NCBI GenBank assembly: GCA_034716535.1
Contig: JAYEJW010000208.1
Coordinates: 1 to 13,388, forward strand
Direction of reading: 5' to 3'
Length of the DNA stretch: 13,388 bases
Origin: JAYEJW01 sp034716535
GTDB taxonomy: Bacteria > Pseudomonadota > Gammaproteobacteria > Chromatiales > Chromatiaceae
Position 1 is the stretch's first letter, and each line of letters begins with the position of its first letter. Below are positions 6,091 through 13,310 of this stretch, in pieces. Below the pieces are notes generated by a model. It saw nothing but the letters and a program-made list of their open reading frames with translations, was not told where the DNA came from and searched no databases. A program made the position numbers and the translations under genes.

Positions 6091-8283
6091 GTGAAGCGCC
6101 TATTGTCATTGCCGTTGCTTTGTATCCTGACCCTGCCGGTATGTGCCGAGGAGCTGTCGCATCCGCGCATCGGCCTGGTTCTCAGCGGCGGCGGTGCCCG
6201 CGGCGCCGCCCATGTGGGCGTGCTGAAGGTGTTGGAGGACATGCGTATCCCGATCGCAGCCGTCGCCGGCACCAGCATGGGCGCGCTGGTCGGCGGTGCT
6301 TACGCCAGCGGGGTTGGAGCGGACAAGCTGGAAAAGGAGTTGACCAGCGCGGACTGGGACGACCTGTTCGTCGACGATCCGCCGCGGGAAGAGTGGCCGA
6401 TGCGCCGCAAAGACGACACAGAGCGGCCGGCCTGGGACTTCACCGTCGGCGTGCGCGCCGGTCGGGTGAAGTTGCCCAAGGGAGCGTTGGCCGGGCAGAA
6501 GGTCGAGCTATTCTTCGCCGATTTGGTCAAAGGGGGAGAGCGTGTGGAAAGCTTCGACGAGCTGCCGATCCCCTACCGCGCCGTTGCGACCGATCTAGAA
6601 GACGGCGGTATGCGGGTGTTCTCAGACGGCTCGCTGCCGAAGGTGATGCGCGCGAGCATGTCGGTGCCCGGGCTCTTTGCGCCGATAGAGATCGACGACC
6701 GGCTCTATGTGGACGGCGGACTGGTCAGAAATCTGCCGGTGGACGTGGCGAGACGCATGGGCGTGGATCTGGTGATCGCGATCAACCTGGGCAGCTCCTA
6801 TCTGCCGCGTGATCGGCTGCAGACCGTGGTCGGGGTGATGGGGCAGATGGTCGCGATCCTGACGGAGCAGAACGTCCAGCGCTCGCTGGCCGAGATCGAC
6901 CGGAACCGGGACGTCTTGATCCTGCCGGACCTTGGCGACATCGGTTCCAGCGACTTCAAACGCGCCGCCGAGGCCATCGCCGCCGGGGAGCGCGCAGCGC
7001 GCACCGCCGCGCCGCGCCTCGCACACCTGAGCCTAAGTCCGACCGCGTACGCCGCTTGGCGGGCGAGCCGACCGAGCCCGCCGCCTCCGGCAGGGCAGGT
7101 CGACGAGGTGCGTGTCGTTGGCATCGATCGGGTCGACGCAGCCCTGTTCGAGCCGCTGATCGAAAACCAGCAAGGGCAGCCGTTTGACCGGCGCCAACTG
7201 GAATCCGACATCCAGGACCTGTACGGCCGCGGTGATTTCGAGCGCATCAGCTACCGGGTGGACCGCTCCGCGGGTCGGAACCTGATTATCGTCGATGCGC
7301 TGGAGAAATCCTGGGGCCCGGGTTATCTAAGCTTCGGCCTCGGCTTTCGCAGCGACTTCTCCGGCGACAACCGCTTGGGTCTGCGTGGCACCTATCGCCG
7401 CACCTGGCTCAACGCGCTCGGCGGCGAATGGCTGACGTCGGTGCAGCTCGGCAACGAGCTGGACCTGTTCTCAGAGCTGTACCAGCCGCTGCGGCTCGAC
7501 CGCGCCGGTTTCGTCGCGCCCTACCTGCGTGTCAGCCGCAGCCCGATCAGCGTCTTCGAAGGATCTCAACGTGTCGCGCGCTATGATCTGACCCGCAGCG
7601 CGGTTGGGCTGGATCTGGGCAGCACCCTGTTCGACGAGCGGGCGGAACTGCGCGTCGGCGCGCTGCTCGGTAAGGCACGGACCAAACTCGACACCGGCGA
7701 GCCCTCCCTCCCTGAGACAACCAACAACGAGTCGGGCCTGCGTGCCAGTTTCCGCTGGGATACGCTTGACAGCCGCTATGTGCCGCGCAGCGGAACGCGC
7801 CTGGCGTTGGACCTGTTCTCGCCCCAATCGGCGCTGGGGGCGGACGTCAGCTACAACCGCCTGTCCGCTAGCTGGAGTGGTGCGAAGAGCTTCGGCAAGA
7901 ACACGCTGGTCGGGCGGGCGCGGCTCGGCAGCAGCTTCGGTAGCGACATGCCCTTCTACGATCAGTTCCCACTGGGCGGTTTCCAGGATCTGTCCGGTTA
8001 CGCCAACGAACAGTTCCGGGGCAATCAGGTCGCTTTCGGCGCGCTGATCTATTATCGCCAGCTCGCAACGCTAACGCCGCCGCTGGGTCGGGGGATCTAC
8101 CTGGGGGGCTCCCTGGAGGTCGGGTCGATTCAGGATACCCTGGAGTTCCTGTCGAAGCCCAAGACGCGCTTCGGCAGCAGTGTCTTTCTCGGCGCCGACA
8201 CCTGGCTCGGCCCAGCGTATCTCGGTCTGGGCGTCGGCGGGGAAGGGGATTCCACGGCCTACTTCCTGCTGGGGCGGCCTTGA
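6091..8283 (+). CDS. Patatin-like autotransporter, type Vd secretion (PlpD-like)
   Basis: A 730-residue protein in three parts. Residues 1-19 (MKRLLSLPLLCILTLPVCA) are a Sec signal. Residues ~26-320 are a patatin phospholipase domain: oxyanion loop SGGGARG (32-38), nucleophile elbow GTSMG with Ser62, and VDGGLVRN with Asp208, the Ser-Asp dyad. Residues ~335-405 form one POTRA domain (VDEVRVVGIDRV onwards). Residues ~410-730 are a 16-strand-type Omp85/BamA-related barrel (FGLGFRSDF, LRASFRWDTLDSRYVPRSG, FPLGGFQDLSGYANEQ). This order is the signature of type Vd autotransporters; Pseudomonas PlpD is nearly the same length. The barrel sits in the outer membrane and the lipase is displayed or released outside. 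The GTG start at 6091 is fixed by TTGGAGG (6077-6083), 7 bases upstream. No frameshift or missing catalytic residue was seen. The final residue is Pro rather than the usual Phe of outer-membrane proteins. It appears to be transcribed alone. Confidence 0.93.
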   Translation: MKRLLSLPLLCILTLPVCAEELSHPRIGLVLSGGGARGAAHVGVLKVLEDMRIPIAAVAGTSMGALVGGAYASGVGADKLEKELTSADWDDLFVDDPPREEWPMRRKDDTERPAWDFTVGVRAGRVKLPKGALAGQKVELFFADLVKGGERVESFDELPIPYRAVATDLEDGGMRVFSDGSLPKVMRASMSVPGLFAPIEIDDRLYVDGGLVRNLPVDVARRMGVDLVIAINLGSSYLPRDRLQTVVGVMGQMVAILTEQNVQRSLAEIDRNRDVLILPDLGDIGSSDFKRAAEAIAAGERAARTAAPRLAHLSLSPTAYAAWRASRPSPPPPAGQVDEVRVVGIDRVDAALFEPLIENQQGQPFDRRQLESDIQDLYGRGDFERISYRVDRSAGRNLIIVDALEKSWGPGYLSFGLGFRSDFSGDNRLGLRGTYRRTWLNALGGEWLTSVQLGNELDLFSELYQPLRLDRAGFVAPYLRVSRSPISVFEGSQRVARYDLTRSAVGLDLGSTLFDERAELRVGALLGKARTKLDTGEPSLPETTNNESGLRASFRWDTLDSRYVPRSGTRLALDLFSPQSALGADVSYNRLSASWSGAKSFGKNTLVGRARLGSSFGSDMPFYDQFPLGGFQDLSGYANEQFRGNQVAFGALIYYRQLATLTPPLGRGIYLGGSLEVGSIQDTLEFLSKPKTRFGSSVFLGADTWLGPAYLGLGVGGEGDSTAYFLLGRP

Positions 8284-8289
8284 GTCGGG

Positions 8290-8400
8290 CGGCTGCGATC
8301 CGTACCAGCCCGAAATCTGTTCGGCCGCCCACTGCGGGGTCTTGTCGGCATTGCACTTGTTGCAGGCGTTGTGGGTGCCCATGAAGGCACCAGAGCCCCT
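8290..8400 (-). pseudogene. Multihaem cytochrome c fragment with a lost haem ligand
   Basis: The minus strand from about 8400 down to 8290 reads GSGAFMGTHNACNKCN, then ADKTPQWAAEQISGWYG. This matches a segment typical of TPR-linked multihaem cytochromes c (GTPNAC..CHADK..WAA.....WYG), where C-x-x-C-H binds haem. Here the motif is CNKCN, so the axial His is lost. An in-frame TAA at 8401-8403 closes the upstream side, and no further CxxCH is visible in the 386-base gap 8284-8669. It is therefore a relic lying tail-to-tail with the PlpD-like gene. The rest of the gap shows no gene; a 10 bp direct repeat ATGAAGGCAC (8381-8390, 8453-8462) is the only other regularity. Confidence 0.55.
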
Positions 8401-8669
8401 TTAATGGCCGCCGTCTGTTCCTGTCCCGCCGGAAGTCGAGCCCAGGCGGGCAATGAAGGCACGCTGTTCCAGGCCGGTCAGGGGCTTAGAAGACGTTGGC
8501 AGGCGTGGCGCGGAGGTGTTCCTGATGCAACAAAAGTTCCGCGATGGGGTCGCAAAGGACCAGTACGCGATCTCCTCTGCGATCAGGCTTACGAGTCCGG
8601 TCGCACCCCCGTCTCTCACATGGGCGCGATTCGACGTTTCTTTCGCTACGATTGGTACAGGAGGTTGCC

Positions 8670-9293
8670 ATGAACGAGACAGTCGCTCGCTACGAATTTC
8701 GTGCCTTCGCCCACGACTTCGGCATCGTGGAGGAGGCGATACGCCGGCACGCGCGGGTGGCCCGTTACCGAGAAAGCCTGGAGGTCTACATCATGTCCGC
8801 CGGAAACGACGAAAACAACACGAAGGTGCGTGGCGGTCTCATGGACATCAAGGTGTTGGTCAACCGCGACCGGGGCCTGGAGCAATGGAACCCGCGGATG
8901 AAGGGGGAATTCCCTCTTCCGCGCCACGTCATTCGAGGCGAGGTATTCCCCGCCTTCGGTGTGGCGCTGCCCGACCTGAAGCGCGATGCCTATTCCTTCG
9001 AACAGTATCTTGACGAGATCGTCGTCCCGCATCCGGATCTGGCGGCAGTCAGCGTGTACAAACAACGCTCCGGCTTCGACATCGATGGCTGTATCACCGA
9101 ACTGGCGAACGTGTATATCAACAGCGCCTTGATGAGAACCGCCTGTCTGGAGTCCACGGACCCGGATCTGGTATTGGAAACACGCGCCCGGTTACATCTC
9201 GACGACCACGAGAACGTGAACTACCTACTCGCCATCAAACGGGTCATCGGCATGGCGCCGCTGCCGGACGGTGCGTTCTACGGTGCGTTCTGA
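8670..9293 (+). CDS. Divergent CYTH-like protein of unknown activity
   Basis: A 207-residue cytoplasmic protein starting at ATG 8670, with AGGAGG (8659-8664) 5 bases upstream. No signal or membrane segment. The layout of charged strands resembles a CYTH/triphosphate-tunnel fold: an opening strand ARYEFRAF (canonical ExExK becomes YEFR), then a TKVRGGLMDIKVLV pair of strands aligning with the VRVR...LTIK strands of the neighbour, and CITELANVYIN in place of the W-E-V-D-E-F strand. The central part (WNPRMKGEFPLPRHVIRGEV) has no counterpart in the canonical protein. With an altered ExExK, substrate or metal handling may differ. It lies 19 bases upstream of a true CYTH gene on the same strand, surely co-transcribed, which supports a shared role with polyphosphate or triphosphate substrates. 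The fold call is by eye. Confidence 0.65.
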   Translation: MNETVARYEFRAFAHDFGIVEEAIRRHARVARYRESLEVYIMSAGNDENNTKVRGGLMDIKVLVNRDRGLEQWNPRMKGEFPLPRHVIRGEVFPAFGVALPDLKRDAYSFEQYLDEIVVPHPDLAAVSVYKQRSGFDIDGCITELANVYINSALMRTACLESTDPDLVLETRARLHLDDHENVNYLLAIKRVIGMAPLPDGAFYGAF

Positions 9294-9312
9294 GCATCAA
9301 AGAGGCTGAAAA

Positions 9313-9789
9313 ATGGGAAAAGAGATCGAACGAAAATTTCTGGTCAACGGCGATGCCTGGCGTTCCCTGGGGCAGGGGACCCGCTACCGGCAGGGTTATC
9401 TGTCCACGGTGAAGGAGCGCACCGTACGTGTGCGCACCATCGCCGACAAGGGCTATCTCACCATCAAAGGGGTGACCGAGGGCATCGCCCGAGCGGAGTT
9501 CGAATACGAGATCCCCGTGGAGGATGCCAACACCCTGCTCGACGGCCTCTGCGAACGCCCTTTGATCGAGAAGGACCGCTACAAGATCCCCCACGGGGAC
9601 CATACCTGGGAAGTCGATGAATTCTACGGCGACAACGCCGGTCTCATCATGGCCGAGGTGGAACTGGAAAGCGAAGACCAGGCCTTCGAGACACCGGAGT
9701 GGATCGGCCGGGAGGTCTCGGACGATCCCCGTTACTTCAACGCGAACCTCATCGCCAACCCGTATAGGAACTGGGGCGGGAAGGGGTAG
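9313..9789 (+). CDS. CYTH domain protein, inorganic triphosphatase-like
   Basis: A 158-residue, single-domain CYTH (triphosphate tunnel metalloenzyme) protein. The family hallmark ExExK is at residues 4-8 (MGKEIERKFLV). Further tunnel strands follow: YRQGYLS, TVRVRTIADKGYLTIKG, ARAEFEYEIP, KDRYKIPHGDHTWEVDEF and IMAEVELESE, carrying the alternating Arg/Lys and Glu that bind triphosphate and metal. The size and order match bacterial short CYTH proteins such as the Nitrosomonas europaea triphosphatase, which hydrolyse inorganic triphosphate; adenylate or thiamine triphosphate chemistry is known for other members, so the exact substrate is open. ATG at 9313 has AAGAGG (9300-9305) 7 bases upstream. 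It is the second gene of a pair with the CYTH-like gene. Complete and apparently functional. Confidence 0.9.
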   Translation: MGKEIERKFLVNGDAWRSLGQGTRYRQGYLSTVKERTVRVRTIADKGYLTIKGVTEGIARAEFEYEIPVEDANTLLDGLCERPLIEKDRYKIPHGDHTWEVDEFYGDNAGLIMAEVELESEDQAFETPEWIGREVSDDPRYFNANLIANPYRNWGGKG

Positions 9790-9799
9790 ATGTTGCGCA

Positions 9800-10028
9800 A
9801 ACGTTGATTCCGGTGAGGGATGCTGGGACGGTGGGTGCAGGAGTCGCAGAGCGATGAGGTCGAGGCGTTTCCGGGCAACGGCGAGCTGACAAACGAATAA
9901 CAGAACGTGTCTCGCCAAGACCCGTCGGGGTAGTCCGGTGCAAGAGGCAAAGCGGCCACTCCCTGACGAGCCAAGAACCCGTTGCCGTTGCGTACCTATA
10001 TGGTAGCGTTAGAATCCAACGTTGATTC
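9800..10028. repeat. 11 bp direct repeats bounding a gene-free segment
   Basis: AACGTTGATTC occurs at 9800-9810 and 10018-10028, flanking about 207 bases with no supportable gene. The second copy runs on into GATTCGCGATTCG, a short tandem. Just before it, TACC-TATAT-GGTA (9993-10005) is a small symmetrical element and TAGAAT (10010-10015) is a fair -10 box for the antitoxin gene, with only a weak TTGCGT (9988-9993) as -35. The repeats could bound a small non-autonomous element or be coincidence. Confidence 0.3.
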
Positions 10029-10055
10029 GCGATTCGTTGAACGAGGGCAACCGCA

Positions 10056-10280
10056 ATGAGTGCTAACGCGACCCGAATTCTCTCCGATGCCCTGGCCCTG
10101 ACGCCGGTAGAACGTGCCGAGCTGATCGACGAACTGCTGCGCAGCTTCGATCCGCCAGAGGACAGCGCTTTGGCAGAAGCCTGGAAGGCTGAGGCGGAGT
10201 CGCGCGTCGATGCATATGAATCGGGACGCCTGTCGGCCGATTCTGCGGAAGCGGTGTTTGCGCGGATCGATAAGCGGTGA
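10056..10280 (+). CDS. RelB-like antitoxin (addiction-module component family)
   Basis: A 74-residue acidic protein matching the short addiction-module antitoxins (TIGR02574/Unstab_antitox type): an N-terminal helix with ATRILSDALALTPVERAELI, then DELLRSFDPPEDSALAEAWK and ESRVDAYESGRLSADSAEAV, the ARIDKR end being typical. Such proteins neutralise a partner RelE/ParE-type toxin and usually repress their own promoter. The start ATG at 10056 has GAGGG (10043-10047) 8 bases upstream. The stop overlaps the toxin start (GTGA, 10277-10280), the standard antitoxin-first coupling. A possible -10 (TAGAAT, 10010-10015) and a small palindrome (9993-10005) precede it. The antitoxin is intact although its toxin is not. 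Confidence 0.88.
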   Translation: MSANATRILSDALALTPVERAELIDELLRSFDPPEDSALAEAWKAEAESRVDAYESGRLSADSAEAVFARIDKR

Positions 10281-10573
10281 AGGTCCGCATCCTAATCCTG
10301 TGCAGAACGCGAGTTCGTCGAAGCTGTGGATTTCTACAATGCTGAAAGACCAAGCTCGCCAACGAGTTCGCTGAGGAGGTGCAGGACACGTTTAACCGAA
10401 TTGCCGCGTTTCCTGAAGCCTGGCCACGATTCTCTCGCAGAGCCCGACGATGCATTGTCCGGCGCTTCCCGTACGGCGTGCTCTACCAGATCCGCGCTGA
10501 CTGCGTGCTGGTTGTTGCCTTGATGCACATGAAAAGGAGTCCACAGACCTGGCAGCAACGAGGTGATATCTGA
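10277..10573 (+). pseudogene. ParE/RelE-family toxin, broken by two compensating indels
   Basis: GTG at 10277 overlaps the antitoxin stop. Three frames each carry part of a ParE/RelE toxin: MKVRIL, then AEREFVEAVDFYNAERP, then EFAEEVQDTFNRIAAFPEAW and RRCIVRRFPYGVLYQIRADC followed by VLVVALMHMKRSPQTWQQRG. Removing one A at 10294-10295 gives ILSCAEREF, the usual N-terminal reading. Adding one base near 10353-10356 joins ERP to LANEFAEEV. The indels cancel, so start and stop share a frame and the restored product is about 98 residues, normal for the family (gyrase poisons or mRNA interferases). As written the toxin would end early and be inactive; alternatively the indels are sequencing errors. 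Pairing with the intact antitoxin supports the identity. Confidence 0.8.
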
Positions 10574-10656
10574 GGTCCGCGATGCTGGGGCAGTAGCCGC
10601 GGGGAATTGCGCCGTTCCGCGATTCCGCAGGGTGCAAGAGATTTCATGGTCTGGCC

Positions 10657-10678
10657 CCGGTTTCGCGCCGGTTTCGCG
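10657..10678. repeat. Perfect 11 bp tandem duplication
   Basis: CCGGTTTCGCG is repeated head to tail (10657-10667 and 10668-10678) in the gap between the toxin remnant and the convergent minus-strand gene. TAGTGCT also occurs twice nearby (10694-10700, 10712-10718). Short and of unknown meaning. Confidence 0.6.
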
Positions 10679-10710
10679 CTAAGAAGCCGTAGTTAGTGCT
10701 GGTCTCGGGT

Positions 10711-11142
10711 CTAGTGCTCGGGGTGGTCATCGTCCTTGAGCTTGCCGAAAAGGATCTTGAGCGCCTTGGTCACATCGGCACTCTCGCTCAAGGCCTCAAT
10801 GGTGCCGGCGACCCGGGAGATTTTCAGCTCCAGTGCGCTGATCCGATCATCGAAGGGCCGCACGGTCGCTTGCGCCGTGGTCGCCTTCTCCTCGGCGACG
10901 GCATTGTGGCGGGCCTGCTGATCGACCGATTGGCGTACCTTGGTCACGGCGTCCTCGGCAGCCGAGAACCTGTGCTCGAAGCCAGCCAACCGTAGATCGT
11001 AGGTTCCCACCTGCTCCAGGGTGACCGCCGTCTTCTGGACCGCATTGTAGGCGGCTTCCTTGGCGCCCTGTGCCGCCTCGGACGCCACGGTAGCCTGATA
11101 CCAGCCACCGGTTAATCCTGTCTCGCCCACCGCGGCGTACAC
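10711..11142 (-). CDS. Hypothetical coiled-coil protein, probable C-terminal fragment
   Basis: A 143-residue frame with codon use like the neighbouring genes. The GTG start at 11142 has GGGAG 7 bases upstream, and an in-frame TAG lies five codons before it. The N-terminus (YAAVGETGLTGGWYQATVAS) looks like the inside of a larger protein rather than a natural start, so this may be the surviving 3' end of a longer gene. The remainder is Ala-, Glu- and Lys-rich with heptad-like spacing (RISALELKISRVAGTIEALS), predicting a coiled coil, and ends KILFGKLKDDDHPEH. No enzyme motif, signal peptide or membrane helix is seen. A phage tail-fibre or adhesin-like origin is possible, but I do not recognise the family. 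It converges on the toxin gene. Confidence 0.55.
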   Translation of the reverse strand: MYAAVGETGLTGGWYQATVASEAAQGAKEAAYNAVQKTAVTLEQVGTYDLRLAGFEHRFSAAEDAVTKVRQSVDQQARHNAVAEEKATTAQATVRPFDDRISALELKISRVAGTIEALSESADVTKALKILFGKLKDDDHPEH

Positions 11143-11393
11143 GAAGAACTCCCGCTACGACTCAATCAAGGACCCACTGCGCTGGACGGATCGGCGCAGC
11201 CTCGTATGATCGGTGTTTCGGGCGCCTCTGCCAACACCGACGACATCGGATCTGAAACCGTTGGGTCCGTGGCGCAGAAAATCTTATTACTGCCGGCGGT
11301 AAGGCAGTGCGGGAGACTGGCAACTGCCATCCGTGCCTCGGGCAGTGTAGTCTTGCCGAAACCGGATCACTCGACCGATAGCAGCGAGACAGG

Positions 11394-13163
11394 ATGGACC
11401 CTACCGCCCCTGAGCAGACCAAGCCCATCAAGCGAGACGAAGCCTGGCTTTTCGAACAAGCCGAGAAGCGCCTTGCTGCGGCCAACGAGGCGATCCGCTC
11501 GACCCGCACCTTCTTCTTCGCCCTTCTCTCGGTCGCCGCCTACATTGGCGTTGTCATCGCCAGCACCACCGACGAACAGCTTCTGCGCATCAGCCCCGTC
11601 AAGCTGCCCATCATCGGGGTGGAGGTGCCGCTCACGGGATTCTACCTCTCCGTTCCCTGGCTCTTCGTCGTCCTCCACTTCAACCTGCTCATCCACCTCG
11701 GGCTGACCAGCAGGAAGCTGAAAGGCTTTCTAGACGACCTGAAGCCGCTGAACCAGGACCTCTCACAGAGGCTGCGGAGGGATGTTGCCAACTTCCCGCT
11801 AGCGCAGTGGATGGTGCGCAATCACGACCAGTTACTGCGCCCCGTTCTGGCGATCATGGCGTGGATCACACTGGTAGCTATTCCTCCGTTCCTTCTCCTT
11901 TGGATGCAGCTTCGCTTTCTTGCCTTTCAAGATGAGACGATCACTTGGCTGCAAGCGACGGCTGTGGGGGTTGATGCCATCCTGATTATCGGCTTTCACG
12001 CTTGGTTCGTGCAGCATATTCAGCCAAAGACTCGGTGGCTTGCGGGATGGAAGGAATTGGGAGAGCGGGAGGATAAGGCTTTGGCAATCTCCTTCCGCCT
12101 GACCGTGACCAAACCCCTGTTCCGCTATCTGGTTCCACTGGTCCCACTTGGGCTGACGGGGTACCTAACATTCGGTCTGTCGAATCTGATCGATTCTGAT
12201 AATGTATTGGAATGCAACCCGCTGCTACGCCCACTGGGTTCGGCTGCCGACGACGGCATGCCTCACGAACGGTGGCTCTGTCGACAGTACCGCGTAGATC
12301 TAACAGAGAGTTTCGTGACTCGGAACACGCCTTCGCCCGAGGTGGTGAACGCGTTGCGCGGAGATGATGCTGAAGCACGGAAGAAGGCCCTGGGTGAGAT
12401 TTTGGGGTTTTATCTGAAGGATCGGAACCTCCGGGGAGCAGATCTTTATCGTGCGGTACTCCCGAGGGCAGATCTCAGAGGGGCGCAATTGCAGGGGGCT
12501 AGACTCGAAAAGGCGGTATTACAGGCCGCCAATCTGGAGGAAGCGAACTTCAAGGGTGCGAATCTGCGAGGCGCAAACCTGGAGGGCGCGAACCTGCGGG
12601 ACGCGAAGCTCCGAGGCGTAAACCCGATGATGCTTTCAGACGCTTTCACGCTGCTTCTACAATTCTTTACGCAGTCACAGCCCGACGCGACCAACCTGTC
12701 GGACGCGACACTGTGGGGGGCGCGCCTGGAGCACGCGAATCTACGGTACGCCAACCTGACGGGCGCATCACTGTGGCGGGCGCACTTAGAGGGCGCGAAT
12801 TTGACTAGGGCACTCTTGCAGGACGTGGATCTAGAAGGCGCATACTTGACCGGCGCGGTCCTCATGAGCGTGGACCTGCGAGGGGCGACGCTGCTCGGCA
12901 CACACCTAGAGGGCGCGAACCTATGGTACGCCAAACTCGGAGGCGCAGATTTCACAGGCGCGAATCTGCACAGCGCGAAACTTCACGACACGAACCTCGA
13001 ATGGGCTGATCTCACCGAAGCGGACCTATCGTTCGTCGACCTTAGGAAAGCCCAGAACCTCGATACCGCCGAATTCGCGGGAGCGGACTACCTGTTTGCT
13101 GATCTAACCGGCACCTTCCTCGACTGGAACCAACCGCCGCCGGACGTGTTGCCAGCGCCATGA
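11394..13163 (+). CDS. Multi-pass membrane protein with C-terminal pentapeptide-repeat domain
   Basis: A 589-residue protein. About five hydrophobic segments are visible: ~39-57 (TFFFALLSVAAYIGVVIAS), ~81-104, ~148-173, ~185-206 and ~242-263. A linker (265-340) follows, then a long run of pentapeptides of the A(D/N)LxX type from ~342 to ~578 (ANLRGANLEGANLRDAKL, ADLTEADLSFVDL), which folds as a right-handed quadrilateral beta-helix. The helix is interrupted at ~410-435 by a non-repeat insert (MMLSDAFTLLLQFFTQSQPD). Membrane-anchored pentapeptide proteins exist in cyanobacteria and proteobacteria, but their role is generally unknown; the helix usually serves as a binding surface. ATG at 11394 is preceded only by a weak GAGACAGG, so the start is less certain. 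The stop overlaps the next start (ATGA), so the downstream short gene is probably co-translated. Confidence 0.85.
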   Translation: MDPTAPEQTKPIKRDEAWLFEQAEKRLAAANEAIRSTRTFFFALLSVAAYIGVVIASTTDEQLLRISPVKLPIIGVEVPLTGFYLSVPWLFVVLHFNLLIHLGLTSRKLKGFLDDLKPLNQDLSQRLRRDVANFPLAQWMVRNHDQLLRPVLAIMAWITLVAIPPFLLLWMQLRFLAFQDETITWLQATAVGVDAILIIGFHAWFVQHIQPKTRWLAGWKELGEREDKALAISFRLTVTKPLFRYLVPLVPLGLTGYLTFGLSNLIDSDNVLECNPLLRPLGSAADDGMPHERWLCRQYRVDLTESFVTRNTPSPEVVNALRGDDAEARKKALGEILGFYLKDRNLRGADLYRAVLPRADLRGAQLQGARLEKAVLQAANLEEANFKGANLRGANLEGANLRDAKLRGVNPMMLSDAFTLLLQFFTQSQPDATNLSDATLWGARLEHANLRYANLTGASLWRAHLEGANLTRALLQDVDLEGAYLTGAVLMSVDLRGATLLGTHLEGANLWYAKLGGADFTGANLHSAKLHDTNLEWADLTEADLSFVDLRKAQNLDTAEFAGADYLFADLTGTFLDWNQPPPDVLPAP

Positions 13164-13282
13164 CCGACCTCGATGACTTCCGTGCCTTCTACGAGCTTGC
13201 CGACCGGATCATCGCCGACGCCGCCAAGGGCGACGCGAGAATTCGAGAATTAGCGAGAATTAGGGGGTCACCATTTAGCTGA
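13160..13282 (+). pseudogene. Truncated short gene coupled to the pentapeptide gene
   Basis: ATG at 13160 overlaps the preceding stop as ATGA. The first ~25 residues (MTDLDDFRAFYELADRIIAD then AAKGD) look like a genuine, well-formed N-terminal helix pair with GC-rich codons. From 13236 the reading passes into a short AT-rich repeat (ARIRELARIRGSPFS) and stops at 13280-13282 inside a palindrome. The natural gene was probably longer and has lost its 3' part to the repeat; what lies beyond does not resume it. Function not recognised. Confidence 0.5.
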
Positions 13283-13286
13283 CCCC
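13236..13286. repeat. Short tandem repeat plus GGGGTCA/TGACCCC palindrome
   Basis: CGAGAATT occurs three times at 13236-13243, 13244-13251 and 13254-13261. It is followed by GGGGTCA (13264-13270) and TGACCCC (13280-13286), a perfect 7 bp inverted repeat around a 9-base loop. GGGTCA...TGACCC palindromes of this kind often accompany REP-associated transposases (RAYT) in gammaproteobacteria. No such gene is in the window, so this may be an isolated copy or the edge of an element to the right. Confidence 0.5.
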
Positions 13287-13310
13287 GATCAATAGCACGC
13301 TCTTTCCTGT

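Noticed and set aside
8401..8619. Minus-strand frame ending SKPLTGLEQRAFIARLG and on
   Set aside because: It looks a little like a protein tail but has no recognisable family or start signal, so it was not called.
12446..12955. 169-codon minus-strand frame
   Set aside because: It is the regular antisense of the pentapeptide repeats, hence its repetitive composition.
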